Counted from the first letter of the stretch, positions 42,357 through 51,587 are shown. The stretch: 64,000 nt of DNA from Paenibacillus sp. EZ-K15 (GCF_002573715.1 NZ_PDHM01000005.1:186001-250000); one strand, 5' to 3'. The notes: generated by a model from the letters alone, not told the origin. A program made the numbers and translations.

Positions 42357-43304
42357 TTAGTCCACGGTTTTAAAAGCATTCTTTTTATAGTATGCGGGAG
42401 TCGTTCCCGTATATTTCTTAAAAATGCGGCAGAAGTAGGGAAGCTCGTTAAACCCGACCTTGAAGCATACATCGGTTACCGTGAGTTCAGGCTCCGTGAG
42501 CAGCCGCATGGCCATCCGTATCCGGTAGTTGGCCAAGTATTGGCTGAAGGTCCGGCCTGTAACCTCCTTGAATCGGCGGCAAAAATTAGTCCGGGACATC
42601 ATCGTCCGGGCACACAGGTCCTCCAGCCATAGGGGCTGGTCGTAATGGTCATGAATATACTGAACTGATTCCAGGATGGGCTCCCGGTACTGGTCGCTGC
42701 CCACGGTGATCGATGTATGCTTGCCCTGCTCGGCATGCTCGCGGTTCACGATCGCCAGCAGCTTCAGCAGATTGGCTTTCAGCAAAATATCAAAGAATGG
42801 ACCCCGGCTTCCGTACTCGGCCAGCATTTCGGTAAGGAGCTCCTTCACGGCCAGGTCGCTGCTGCCAGTCAAGGTAATTTTGAGCGGGACGTTGTCCTCG
42901 GTCGTAACAAAAGACTTGATGAAGGAAAGGTCGAACAGCTGCGACTCAGTCGGCGTCTCATTCAGTCGTTCATTAATGAAGGCCGGCATGAATTCGCACC
43001 CCAGCACCTCCAGCTCTTTGCCCGGTATCATCTCTACGCGATGGACGCTATAGGGAGGAAGCACGAATATATTGCCTTGGACCATCCGGTATTTTTGACC
43101 ATAGAGCGTATGGATGAATTCGCCTTTGCTGACATACCAGATCTGAAGATAATCGTGCATATGGTCGGATAAACTCCCGAACTTTTCGGTAATCCGGTAC
43201 ATTTTGCAGGGCAGGCCATTTGTCATTTCCAGCTCCGATGTAAAGTAGGCGATTCCTCTTCGGGTACACTCGGCGATATCCGGTGCCAACCAGTGAATAG
43301 CCAT
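42357..43304 (-). CDS. AraC-family regulator with N-terminal cupin domain
   Basis: 315 residues. The N-terminal cupin-like sensor (HMHDYLQIWYVSKGEF, then GNIFVLPPYSVHRVEM) should bind a small sugar-like ligand. The C-terminal double helix-turn-helix reads LWLEDLCARTMMSRTNFCRR and LTVTDVCFKVGFNELPYFCR. It lies upstream of, and in the same direction as, the two Gfo/Idh/MocA genes and is their likely regulator. GAGGAGGTAATGAATC precedes the ATG. The region 43305-43532 upstream shows no clear gene. Confidence 0.88.
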   Translation of the reverse strand: MAIHWLAPDIAECTRRGIAYFTSELEMTNGLPCKMYRITEKFGSLSDHMHDYLQIWYVSKGEFIHTLYGQKYRMVQGNIFVLPPYSVHRVEMIPGKELEVLGCEFMPAFINERLNETPTESQLFDLSFIKSFVTTEDNVPLKITLTGSSDLAVKELLTEMLAEYGSRGPFFDILLKANLLKLLAIVNREHAEQGKHTSITVGSDQYREPILESVQYIHDHYDQPLWLEDLCARTMMSRTNFCRRFKEVTGRTFSQYLANYRIRMAMRLLTEPELTVTDVCFKVGFNELPYFCRIFKKYTGTTPAYYKKNAFKTVD

Positions 43305-43532
43305 GATTCATTACCTCCTCACACGCGTGTCGATCCTGTTATTAACAGCATAACTGATTAAGGACATGAAGGAAGAGGAAAATTGAAAAAGTTAATCGAA
43401 TTCAAGGCGTTCAGGGAGAGAGACGATGTTATAAGGAGATTGAATTGGAGGGGGACGGTACGTGGTATTAGGCTAGGCTAATTTCTAAAGATCAAATCTT
43501 CTTTCGCGTGCGAAGATCAAGTTTCGTGTTGC

Positions 43533-43580
43533 AAAGAGCCGAGGCGTCCTGAAACACAGGTGAAACCTCGGCTCTTTTTT
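43533..43580. terminator. Terminator downstream of the TetR gene
   Basis: AAAGAGCCGAGG and CCTCGGCTCTTT arms with six T on the plus strand; placed one base after the TetR stop codon. Confidence 0.75.
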
Positions 43581-43581
43581 G

Positions 43582-44166
43582 TTACGGACAAAACTCCTTC
43601 AGCATCTGCTCCTTCACTTCATCAATGGGGAAGTGCTGGGGATACGTGGATATCATCAGCATGATGCCCTGCAGAGTAGAAGAGAAGTACAAGGAGCGCT
43701 TGCGCGGCTCGGGAACTCCGAGGCCTTCGAATATGCGGCATTGAATCTCAAACTGCCGTGCAGCCTCTTCGACAAGACGCTTGCTGTAGGGAAACAGCTC
43801 TTGATCCGCTTCGGGCTGGGTTTGAAGATGCAAGTAAAACCGGAATACTTCCGGCTGCTGATAGACGTTGTCGATGGCTTGCTCCAAAATAAATTTCAGC
43901 TGATCTGCAGGTGCTTGGAGTGAAGCGGCATTCTCTATGACTTCGGCCACGCCTGCAATTCGCTCCTCGACCATGGTGGCCAGCAGTCCTTCCTTGCCTG
44001 AAAAATAGTTATAAAGCAGCCCTTTGGATATTCCGGCTTGCTTGGCTACATCGCTAATGGAAGTGGCATGGTAGCCCTGATGGATAAATAAATCCATGGC
44101 GGCTTCTAAAATTTTGTCTTTTGCTATCTGGCGTATGCGTTCGTTCTCGCTGGGTGTGCGTGGCAT
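43582..44166 (-). CDS. TetR-family transcriptional regulator
   Basis: 194 residues. N-terminal helix-turn-helix TSISDVAKQAGISKGLLYNYF, C-terminal ligand-binding helices. It lies seven bases after the alpha/beta hydrolase gene in one operon. A TetR-type palindrome (44988-45001) in the operon's promoter region is its likely binding site, implying autoregulation. AAGGAATGAAGATTTC precedes the ATG. The inducer is probably related to the substrate of the hydrolase. Confidence 0.88.
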   Translation of the reverse strand: MPRTPSENERIRQIAKDKILEAAMDLFIHQGYHATSISDVAKQAGISKGLLYNYFSGKEGLLATMVEERIAGVAEVIENAASLQAPADQLKFILEQAIDNVYQQPEVFRFYLHLQTQPEADQELFPYSKRLVEEAARQFEIQCRIFEGLGVPEPRKRSLYFSSTLQGIMLMISTYPQHFPIDEVKEQMLKEFCP

Positions 44167-44173
44167 GAAATCT

Positions 44174-44923
44174 TCATTCCTTCACAAATTTGGTGATATA
44201 GCGGGATAACTCCTCCGGATGCGTTAATGTGACCATGTGATCCGCTCCCGCGATGGTGACAAAGCGAATGCTCGGAACCCTCCGAAATTGTTCTCCTACC
44301 TGCTGGTTATCGGGCAGTTCATGATCTCCTATGATAAACAGCGTTTTGGCCGAGATATCCTGTAATCGATCCATTGCCGGCGGCTCCGGCCAAACCGAGT
44401 CAAAGGTAGACCAGGTAAACGTACGTTCAAAATGGTGGCGAAGCATGTGGATCATAAGCTCCCGCTCGGAACGGTTCCTTGTAATTTCATAAGAAGGCGG
44501 CTCTATGCACAGCTCGATCATTTTCTCGATATCAGGGGCAGCAGCGCTTACCCGGAGCATGTAAGCTTGCATTTCCTCAGAATAAGGAAAACCGGACAGG
44601 GCTGGCGCAATGACAATCAATTCCGATACTCTTTCAGGATAATGGATCGCGAACTCTGTGGCAATCCGGCCGCCCATAGAATGACCGACAATCGCAGCTT
44701 GCGAAATATCCAGATGATCAAACAGAGGTAACAGATCTTCAACATAGCTTGGCGGCTGGACGGGAGAGGGAGAGCGTCCGGCTCCGCGACCGTCAAAGGC
44801 AATTACGTGAAAGTTCTCGGATAAGAGAGGGATAAGATAGCTCCAATCCCGCATATCTGCTCCACCGCTGTGAACAAGAACGACAGGTTTACCGTTGCCA
44901 TGAACTTCGTAGTGCAAATCCAA
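44174..44923 (-). CDS. Alpha/beta hydrolase
   Basis: 249 residues. Nucleophile elbow GHSMGG (Ser), oxyanion segment VLVHSGG, acidic residue near FIIGDHELPDN and catalytic His in AGADHMVTLTHPEEL, all as in the esterase/haloperoxidase-like group. The substrate is unknown. I favour TTG 44923 as start because GGAGGGTATTCTA stands directly before it; the ATG at 44953 has no ribosome site. First gene of an operon with the TetR regulator. Confidence 0.82.
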   Translation of the reverse strand: MDLHYEVHGNGKPVVLVHSGGADMRDWSYLIPLLSENFHVIAFDGRGAGRSPSPVQPPSYVEDLLPLFDHLDISQAAIVGHSMGGRIATEFAIHYPERVSELIVIAPALSGFPYSEEMQAYMLRVSAAAPDIEKMIELCIEPPSYEITRNRSERELMIHMLRHHFERTFTWSTFDSVWPEPPAMDRLQDISAKTLFIIGDHELPDNQQVGEQFRRVPSIRFVTIAGADHMVTLTHPEELSRYITKFVKE

Positions 44924-44987
44924 TAGAATACCCTCCAATCGATTTTCAATCATTTGCAGCGCTTGATGAGTTCATTTTATTATTGAA

Positions 44988-45001
44988 TGAACGATCGGTC
45001 A
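44988..45001 (-). promoter_or_regulatory. TetR-type operator before the hydrolase/TetR operon
   Basis: TGAACGATCGGTCA is a palindrome with one mismatched pair, 64 bases upstream of the hydrolase start. Probable autoregulatory site. Confidence 0.55.
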
Positions 45002-45064
45002 ATATAAAAACCGAATCGAATCTTGAGATGCTTTTCGGAGCTGGGATCGTACTGTGAATTTCGC

Positions 45065-45107
45065 TGTGAATTAATTCACTAATGTTAATTGTGAATTATG
45101 TTACAAT
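45065..45107 (+). promoter_or_regulatory. FNR/Rex-type boxes and promoter of the U32 operon
   Basis: TGTGAATTAATTCACT (45065-45080) matches TGTGA-N6-TCACT, the Bacillus FNR box, and nearly matches the Rex box. A weaker copy TGTGAATTATGTTACA (45090-45105) overlaps the -10 TACAAT (45102-45107). No good -35 exists. With a start near 45114 the first box is centred at -41.5, the class II activator position. Confidence 0.6.
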
Positions 45108-45145
45108 CGGAAAAAATAAACTTAGCGGAGTAGGAGGAACGGACG

Positions 45146-47125
45146 ATGGCTCGTTATTTTAACGGTAAAGAAGTGGAACTGTTGGCTCCTGCCGGAACAT
45201 TCGAGATATTCAAAACCGTCATTGACGCAAACTGCGATGCCGTATATTTCGGGGGACCATCCCTAAATATGCGCATGATGCGCAAGGGCTATAACTTAAG
45301 TTATGAGGAAGTCAGAGAAGCCGTTCAATTGGCCCATGAGCGCGGTAAACGCGCCTACATTACAGTGAACAACCTGATGGATGAAGAAGACCTGGAGGAA
45401 GCGAAACGTTACTTCGCCTTTTTGAACGAGGTTGGCCCGGATGCTATTATTGCGCAGGATCTGGCCGTGTTTCCCCTGATTCAAGAGATGAACTATACGA
45501 ATATTCCGGTTCACTCCTCGGTCATGATGAACGTGCACAATCTGGAGATGATTGAAGCCGTCAAAGCATTGGGCGTTTCCCGTATCGTGGCTTCCCGCGA
45601 GATGGACCTGAAGACGGCGGAGGTGCTGCACGCTAAGAGCGGAATGGAGTTCGAGTACTTCGTGCACGGCGATATGTGCACCGTTCACGGTGCGAACTGC
45701 CTGTACAGCTCCATGCTGTTTGGCAATAGCTCCAACCGGGGACGATGCATGAAGCCTTGCCGCTGGGATTATCGGGTGAAAAAAGATGGATACCTCTATC
45801 CTACCGAGTACCCGCTTGCTGCAAAAGATATGTATATGTACGAGCATATTCCGGAACTGGTTAAGTCCGGCATTACCAGCTTCAAAATTGAAGGACGCAT
45901 GAGAGATACCGAATTTTTGCTGATGGTCGTTAATGCTTACGGAGATGCCATCGATCGTTACATTGCGGATCCGATAGGCTTTAACCGCGAAGACGGGGCA
46001 GATACGCTGCATAAAAACCGGAAACGTGATTTCACGACAGCTTATGCTTTTGGCAAGCCGGGACTGGATTTCATCAATCGCCGTTATGAAGGAACAGGCA
46101 AGTTTTACAGTACGGGGAAGGTGTTCAGCACACCTACAGCGGAACGCGAGATGAAGGAGGAACGGGTGCTTCAGGTGAAGGAATCGCTGCATCATGCGAA
46201 GCGGGAGCAGCCGAGCACGTCGATTCCGCAAATTACGGTGCATGTCAACACGGTAGAGCAGGCCCGTGCGGCAATAGAAGAAGGGGCGAACGTCATCTAC
46301 CTGACAGGTGACGTGTTCCAACCGGATCTTCCATTCGGCCGTGAAGATATCGAAGCTTTGACGGCGGATAAAGGGAACACCGAAATTATTCTTGGCATGC
46401 CCCGCATGATGAATGAGCTTCATATGGAGCAGTATCATCAATTCCTCAGCGCAGGCAAGAAGCATAACCATTATGGCCTTGATGGCTTGCTTGTATCCAA
46501 CATCGGTGCCATGCACAAGTTTCAATCCCTAGGGCTGCCGATGATTGCCGATTTCAGCCTGAATATATACAACCATATGGCGGCTTCGTTCTATCAGAAG
46601 CATTTTGGCATATCCAGAATCAATCCGTCGCTTGAGCTTCAGCTCCATGATTTAACGAAATTGCTGCGTCATCCGGAGATTCCCGTCGAGATCATCGTTC
46701 ACGGATCGCCCATCGTGATGTATCTGGAGCATGACTTATACACCAATGCGGCAGAGTTTGAGCCCATAGCTGAAGAGGATAACCGGTTCGTGGATAACCG
46801 TCATCTCGTACTGCTTACGGATAAAGGGGAGAACCCTGTATACCGGGATGCCGCGGGACGTAACCACTTGGCACTGGCGAAGGAGCTGTGCAACATGCCG
46901 TTCTTGAAGGAACTGTTCGAAGCTGGCGTAAATCATTTCCGCATTGAAGGGAAGACATATACGACGGAGCAGCTTCGCGGCCTGGTGCGGATATATCGCC
47001 AAGCTGCCCTGAATCTGGATTCATGCAGCAGGCTGTATGCAGACATGACACCGATCTATGCCGGTTATACACTGGGTTCGCTCCAATTCGGCCATACCCT
47101 GCAGCTTGAGCTGACAGAAGTATGA
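45146..47125 (+). CDS. U32-family [4Fe-4S] protein (RlhA/YegQ-like, annotated as peptidase)
   Basis: 659 residues. Four cysteines fit the U32 iron-sulfur cluster: Cys178, Cys185, Cys201 and Cys205 in MCTVHGANC and NRGRCMKPC. The N-terminus ELLAPAGTFE and the segment FKIEGRMRD are hallmarks. Well-studied relatives (E. coli RlhA, TrhP/TrhO-linked proteins, UbiU/UbiV) are prephenate- or O2-independent hydroxylases acting on RNA or quinone precursors, not proteases. Length matches RlhA-type two-domain members. First gene of a unit with an aminotransferase and a UbiA-type protein behind an FNR-type box. AGGAGGAACGGACG precedes the ATG. Confidence 0.87.
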   Translation: MARYFNGKEVELLAPAGTFEIFKTVIDANCDAVYFGGPSLNMRMMRKGYNLSYEEVREAVQLAHERGKRAYITVNNLMDEEDLEEAKRYFAFLNEVGPDAIIAQDLAVFPLIQEMNYTNIPVHSSVMMNVHNLEMIEAVKALGVSRIVASREMDLKTAEVLHAKSGMEFEYFVHGDMCTVHGANCLYSSMLFGNSSNRGRCMKPCRWDYRVKKDGYLYPTEYPLAAKDMYMYEHIPELVKSGITSFKIEGRMRDTEFLLMVVNAYGDAIDRYIADPIGFNREDGADTLHKNRKRDFTTAYAFGKPGLDFINRRYEGTGKFYSTGKVFSTPTAEREMKEERVLQVKESLHHAKREQPSTSIPQITVHVNTVEQARAAIEEGANVIYLTGDVFQPDLPFGREDIEALTADKGNTEIILGMPRMMNELHMEQYHQFLSAGKKHNHYGLDGLLVSNIGAMHKFQSLGLPMIADFSLNIYNHMAASFYQKHFGISRINPSLELQLHDLTKLLRHPEIPVEIIVHGSPIVMYLEHDLYTNAAEFEPIAEEDNRFVDNRHLVLLTDKGENPVYRDAAGRNHLALAKELCNMPFLKELFEAGVNHFRIEGKTYTTEQLRGLVRIYRQAALNLDSCSRLYADMTPIYAGYTLGSLQFGHTLQLELTEV

Positions 47126-47233
47126 GATGAGCTTCGAAACGGAGAATGAAGATGAACCTGATATGGCTATCATTTTTGATATATTTTCACGGAACATGGA
47201 AGAAATGAGATCAATTCAAAGAGGTGAATATCC

Positions 47234-48541
47234 ATGACGCATGCAGATCAGACGTATATCGGTCCCGAAGCTATCGTGGCAAAGCGTCGGGAGTACGGCT
47301 ACCCCTGCACGGCTAATTTCTACAAAGAGCCGCCTCAGATCGTCAGCGGCAAGATGCATAAACTTTACGGCCATGATGGCAAGGCGTATGTGGACTTCTT
47401 CACGGGGGTGTCGGTTGTCGCCTGTGGTCACTGCAATGAAGCCATTACTGCAAGAACGATCGAACAACTGCAGACGCTGCAGCATACGTCAACCATTTAC
47501 CTTACCCAGCCGATGACGGATCTGGCGGAGCGGTTGGCAAACGGTGTTTTGCCTGGCAACCTAAAGCGAACGTTCTTCGTGAACAGCGGCTCCGAAGCGA
47601 ATGAAGGCGCCCTGCTTGTCGCGCGTCTGCACACGAAACGCCGCAACTTTCTGGCGCTGGAACACGGCCTTCATGGCCGCACCTTCCTGACCATGAACGT
47701 GACTGGCATTCCAATATGGCGTGCCGATGATTTCCTGGACCAGGAGGTGACTACGTTTATTCCGCGTCCTTATGACCCTGCCATGGATCAGGATGCTGCC
47801 GCTCGCCGCTCCCTGGATGCGTTGGCGAGTGTGCTCGCTGCGAAAGGAGACACCTTCGCAGCGATGATCGTAGAGCCGATCCAAGGCAACGGGGGAATGA
47901 TCGTACCGCCGGATTGGTATTTCCATGAGCTGAAGACGATGCTGGAGGAACACGGGATTCTTCTGATTGCCGATGAGATCCAGACAGGCTGCGGGCGTAC
48001 AGGACGCATGTTTGCGATCGAGCATTACGGCATCGTGCCCGACATTCTGACTATGGCGAAGGCGCTAGGCAATGGCGTGCCCATCGGCGCTTTCTCCACG
48101 ACGGATGAGATTGCCGCCAGTCTAAACCGACCATCCGCCTCCACCTTCGGCGGCAACCCGGTGTCATCGGCCACGGCGCTTGCCGTATTGGATTACATCG
48201 AGCAGGAAGGCTTGGTCGAACGTTCTCTGCGTGTCGGCGGACGGCTCATCGATGGTTTGAGGGAGCTGCAGGGCCGATACGAGCTGATCGCCGATGTCCG
48301 AGGCAAGGGCTTTATGGCCGGGGCCGAAATCCGGGGAGCGACCGACGAGGAGAGCGCAGCATGGACGGATATCATTCTGGAGCGCATGAAGGAAGAAGGA
48401 TTCATTATTGGCAAAAATGGCATCGGCCGAAACGTGCTGGCGTTCCAGCCGGCCATGATGATTCCGGAGGAAGATATCGAGGCCATGCTCAGCGCCTTGG
48501 ACAAGGTACTGGCTGGGTTATCCCAATTCGTAAACGAATGA
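47234..48541 (+). CDS. PLP-dependent class III aminotransferase
   Basis: 435 residues. The PLP-binding Asp is in LIADEIQTGCGRTG and the Schiff-base Lys in TMAKALGNGVPIGAF; NSGSEANEGALL binds the phosphate. It resembles the AGXT2/ornithine/4-aminobutyrate aminotransferase group, with pyruvate or 2-oxoglutarate as likely acceptor. The amino donor is not identifiable. It lies 108 bases after the U32 gene and 12 bases before the UbiA-type gene, so co-transcription is likely. GAGGTGAATATCC precedes the ATG. Confidence 0.85.
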   Translation: MTHADQTYIGPEAIVAKRREYGYPCTANFYKEPPQIVSGKMHKLYGHDGKAYVDFFTGVSVVACGHCNEAITARTIEQLQTLQHTSTIYLTQPMTDLAERLANGVLPGNLKRTFFVNSGSEANEGALLVARLHTKRRNFLALEHGLHGRTFLTMNVTGIPIWRADDFLDQEVTTFIPRPYDPAMDQDAAARRSLDALASVLAAKGDTFAAMIVEPIQGNGGMIVPPDWYFHELKTMLEEHGILLIADEIQTGCGRTGRMFAIEHYGIVPDILTMAKALGNGVPIGAFSTTDEIAASLNRPSASTFGGNPVSSATALAVLDYIEQEGLVERSLRVGGRLIDGLRELQGRYELIADVRGKGFMAGAEIRGATDEESAAWTDIILERMKEEGFIIGKNGIGRNVLAFQPAMMIPEEDIEAMLSALDKVLAGLSQFVNE

Positions 48542-48553
48542 GGTTGGATCCGG

Positions 48554-49429
48554 ATGCAAATGATCAATAAAGTCGTTCATAAGACCAAAATGTTCGGAGA
48601 ACTGGTGATGTTCTCCCACACGCTGTTCTCGCTGCCCTTTGCGATCATTTCCATGATCTGGGCCGCGGGCGGCGTACCGTCATGGCATGTCATGCTGTGG
48701 TCGTTGATTGCGCTTGTTGCTGCACGCAATGGGGCCAATGCCTTCAACCGTATCGCCGATTTGAAGTTCGACGCCGCGAACCCGCGAACGGCGAACCGCC
48801 ATATGCCGAGAAAGCTTCTGCTGCCTCGCGAAGTGTACGTGTTTGTCATCGTTAACTTTGCCATCTTCATTCTCGCGGCAGGGATGCTGAACCGGCTATG
48901 CTTGTGGCTCTCACCGGCAGCGATTATACTGATCTGCTCGTATTCGTACACGAAGCGCTTCACCTGGCTGTGCCATCTGTACCTGGGCTTCACGATTGCT
49001 TCGGCTCCGATCGGGGCATGGTTTGCCGTAACGGGCCAATTTGCCTTCATTCCGTTTATCATCGGTACCGTTGTGATGCTGTGGATCGCGGGCTTCGATA
49101 TCATTTATGCAACACAGGATATCGAATTCGATCGCAGCACCGGCTTGTGGAGCATTCCCCGCGCGTTTGGGTTAGAGGGCGGACTGCTCATTTCCAGAAT
49201 GCTGCATGGGATTATGGTCATCCTGCTGGTTTCCCTTTACTTTATCCAAGGCTTGGGCTGGCTCTACTTGACGGGAATTGCTGTCTCGGTCATGCTGCTT
49301 GCCGTGGAACATCGCATCATCAAGCCTTCCAGCCGCAGGCGGATGCATCTGGCATCCTATAACCTGAATCAGGTGATTAGTTTGACGATTCTGCTCTTTA
49401 CCTTGGCTGACCAATTTTTGCTCGGATAA
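48554..49429 (+). CDS. UbiA-like prenyltransferase
   Basis: 291 residues with eight to nine membrane segments. Both aspartate-rich prenyl-diphosphate-binding motifs are present: NAFNRIADLKFDAANPRT and IIYATQDIEFDRSTGLWS. This form with YATQD is the one found in putative 4-hydroxybenzoate/futalosine-route (MqnP-like) enzymes rather than MenA. It would prenylate an aromatic quinone precursor in the membrane. Position behind the U32 and aminotransferase genes suggests a quinone or related prenylated product. GAGGTTGGATCCGG precedes the ATG. Confidence 0.87.
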   Translation: MQMINKVVHKTKMFGELVMFSHTLFSLPFAIISMIWAAGGVPSWHVMLWSLIALVAARNGANAFNRIADLKFDAANPRTANRHMPRKLLLPREVYVFVIVNFAIFILAAGMLNRLCLWLSPAAIILICSYSYTKRFTWLCHLYLGFTIASAPIGAWFAVTGQFAFIPFIIGTVVMLWIAGFDIIYATQDIEFDRSTGLWSIPRAFGLEGGLLISRMLHGIMVILLVSLYFIQGLGWLYLTGIAVSVMLLAVEHRIIKPSSRRRMHLASYNLNQVISLTILLFTLADQFLLG

Positions 49430-49431
49430 AA

Positions 49432-49497
49432 AAACTCCCTTCGACTGCCAGCCCGCATACACGGGCCATATGGCATTCAAAGGGAGTTTGATTTTTA
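49432..49497. terminator. Two-tier terminator between the UbiA and neopullulanase genes
   Basis: AAACTCCCTT and AAGGGAGTTT form the base; GCCA/TGGC and GCCC/GGGC extend the stem. TTTTTATT follows on the plus strand and TTTTTTTAT on the minus strand. Confidence 0.8.
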
Positions 49498-51243
49498 TTG
49501 ACCGGCCTTTAAGATGGCAAAGCCATAGGCCGGCAGCTTGACAGTCAGCTGGCCTTGCTTCGCACTAAGGCTTTCGCCGTTCCACAGGTTCGTCCACTGA
49601 TGATCCAGCACAGGGACGGTCATCGTGTTGCCCGCCTTGTCGTTGTTGACGGCAATGAGGATCGTTTCGTTGTCGTCCTCGCGCAGGTAAGCGATTTTAC
49701 CGCCGTTCTTCTCGGCCTTCAAGAATTTGAAGGTTCCCGTACGGAGAGCGGAATGCTCTTTGCGGAGCTTAATCAGCGTTTGATAGAAATTGAACAGGTC
49801 CTTGTCATGCTTGGACTCATCCCATTCCATGCATTTGCGGCAGCCCGGATCGTGCCCGCCGTCCATGCCGATTTCGTCGCCGTAATAGATGCAAGGCGTG
49901 CCGAAATACGTGAACTGGAACATCGCGGCAAGTTTCATCAGGCGTTTGTCGCCGTTCGCCTGCGTTAACAGTCTTGCAGTGTCATGGCTGTCCAGTAGGT
50001 TGAACATCACTTCGCTGGCTTGTCTTGGGTAACCGGCAAGCTGTTTGCCAAGCATGAAAGAGAATTTCTCGGCATCGGCGGTACGATTGATGAAGAAGTC
50101 CAGTACGGCATTCGTGAACGGGTAGTTCATGACGGCGTCAAACTGGTCGCCTTCCAGCCAGATGGAGGATTCATGCCACACCTCGCCAAGGATGTAAGCA
50201 TCCGGGTTGGCCTTTTTCACGACTTGACGGAATTCGCGCCAGAAGCTGTGCCCTACCTCGTTGGCTACATCCAAGCGCCAACCGTCGATGCCTGTTTCCT
50301 TGATCCAGTACTCGGCAGCCTTGAGCAAGTAAGCCCGAACTTCCGGGTTCTCCGTGTTCAGCTTCGGCATCAGCGGCTCGAATGCAAAGGTATCGTAAGT
50401 TGGAATGCCATCCACCACTTCCAGCGGCAGGGAGCGAACGTAGAACCAATCCTTATATTTGGAGTTCATACCGTTCTTCTGCACGTCAACGAACGGCGCA
50501 AACGTTCTGCCGGAATGATTGAAGACTGCATCCAGCAATACGCGGATTCCGCGTGCATGGCACAGATCGACGAGTTTCTTCAGCGTGTCCTTGTCGCCGA
50601 ACTGCGGATCGATTTCCATATAGTCTTCCGTATCGTATTTATGGTTTGTTGTTGCCGTGAACAGCGGCGTGAAATAAATCGCGTTAACGCCGAGCTCGCT
50701 TAGATAATCGAGATGGTCGATAACCCCCTGAAGATCACCGCCGAAGAAGTTTTTCGGCGTCGGTTCGGCACTGCCCCAAGGCAAGGCGCCTTCCGGGTCA
50801 TTGCTTGTATCCCCATTCGCGAAGCGTTCCGGGAAGATTTGATAGAAGATCGCGTCTTTGACCCATGCAGGCGGGTGGAAAACGTCATCCGGATTGATGA
50901 ACGGGTATTCGAACAGGCGGTCCGGATTGGCCGGCGGCTCCGTCAGGAAGTCATATTCGGTCATCCAGCGTTTCTCGTCGCCCTGCTGGAGCAGGAAGCC
51001 GTATTTCAAGCGGCGGTACGGAGGGGTTGCCTCGCACTCCCAATAATCGAACATTTCATCCGAGGACAGCTTGGTCATCGGAATGTATTCCATCGTCTGA
51101 TCCCACAGGTACTTGTCGCCTGCGAGGGCGTACACTTCGGTAATGTCGTCTTTTTTGGTGCGGATTCTGAGATGGATGGTCGTACCGTTATAGGCGTAGG
51201 ACCAGTTTTTACGCGGACGGTGATAGATGGCTTCCAAGAACAT
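49495..51243 (-). CDS. Neopullulanase/cyclomaltodextrinase-type GH13 enzyme
   Basis: 582 residues. An N-terminal CBM34-like domain (about 1-125) precedes a GH13 barrel of the GH13_20 subfamily: AIFYQIFPERFANGD, LLDAVFNHSG, GWRLDVANEV (nucleophile Asp), LGEVWHE (general acid) and LLDSHDTARL. No signal peptide, so it is cytoplasmic and would cut cyclodextrins, pullulan fragments or maltodextrins to maltose, feeding the phosphorylase at 24945-27248. AAGGAGGAATTATCG precedes the ATG. A terminator-like hairpin stands in its leader. Confidence 0.92.
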   Translation of the reverse strand: MFLEAIYHRPRKNWSYAYNGTTIHLRIRTKKDDITEVYALAGDKYLWDQTMEYIPMTKLSSDEMFDYWECEATPPYRRLKYGFLLQQGDEKRWMTEYDFLTEPPANPDRLFEYPFINPDDVFHPPAWVKDAIFYQIFPERFANGDTSNDPEGALPWGSAEPTPKNFFGGDLQGVIDHLDYLSELGVNAIYFTPLFTATTNHKYDTEDYMEIDPQFGDKDTLKKLVDLCHARGIRVLLDAVFNHSGRTFAPFVDVQKNGMNSKYKDWFYVRSLPLEVVDGIPTYDTFAFEPLMPKLNTENPEVRAYLLKAAEYWIKETGIDGWRLDVANEVGHSFWREFRQVVKKANPDAYILGEVWHESSIWLEGDQFDAVMNYPFTNAVLDFFINRTADAEKFSFMLGKQLAGYPRQASEVMFNLLDSHDTARLLTQANGDKRLMKLAAMFQFTYFGTPCIYYGDEIGMDGGHDPGCRKCMEWDESKHDKDLFNFYQTLIKLRKEHSALRTGTFKFLKAEKNGGKIAYLREDDNETILIAVNNDKAGNTMTVPVLDHQWTNLWNGESLSAKQGQLTVKLPAYGFAILKAGQ

Positions 51244-51271
51244 CGATAATTCCTCCTTAAGTAAGTGAAAT

Positions 51272-51319
51272 TAAAAAAAGGCACAGCCAGGACTATGAAT
51301 AGCCGAGGTTGTACCTTTG
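51272..51319 (-). terminator. Leader terminator (possible attenuator) of the neopullulanase gene
   Basis: On the minus strand AAAGGTACAACC pairs with GGCTGTGCCTTT (11 of 12, one G-U) and is followed by TTTTT, 29 bases before the start codon. No minus-strand gene lies upstream within the window, so it sits in the 5' leader of the neopullulanase gene. The rest of 51320-51587 shows no gene. Confidence 0.55.
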
Positions 51320-51587
51320 TAAGATAACATTGCCTTTAAATTATGAGGTTTGGATCTGGATGACTATGATTTCATTCGTTATTTAAAAATATACCATGCG
51401 CTCTTGGCGTATACAAGCCCTATATCGAAGTTGCTAATGCTATGCAGTAGCGAGCAGCAGAATGCAGATTTTTAAGCGGGATCCTGCTGGCGGGGCAGGT
51501 CGTAAGGAAAGAGCGGACGTTTGTTGTATAATATAGGGACAAGGATAAGCCTGACAGTGCAGATACGTATTATAGGAGGACAGTCAC

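Noticed and set aside
45296..46525. Minus-strand open frame of 409 codons
   Set aside because: Complement of the U32 gene with no ribosome site and histidine-rich composition typical of a shadow frame.
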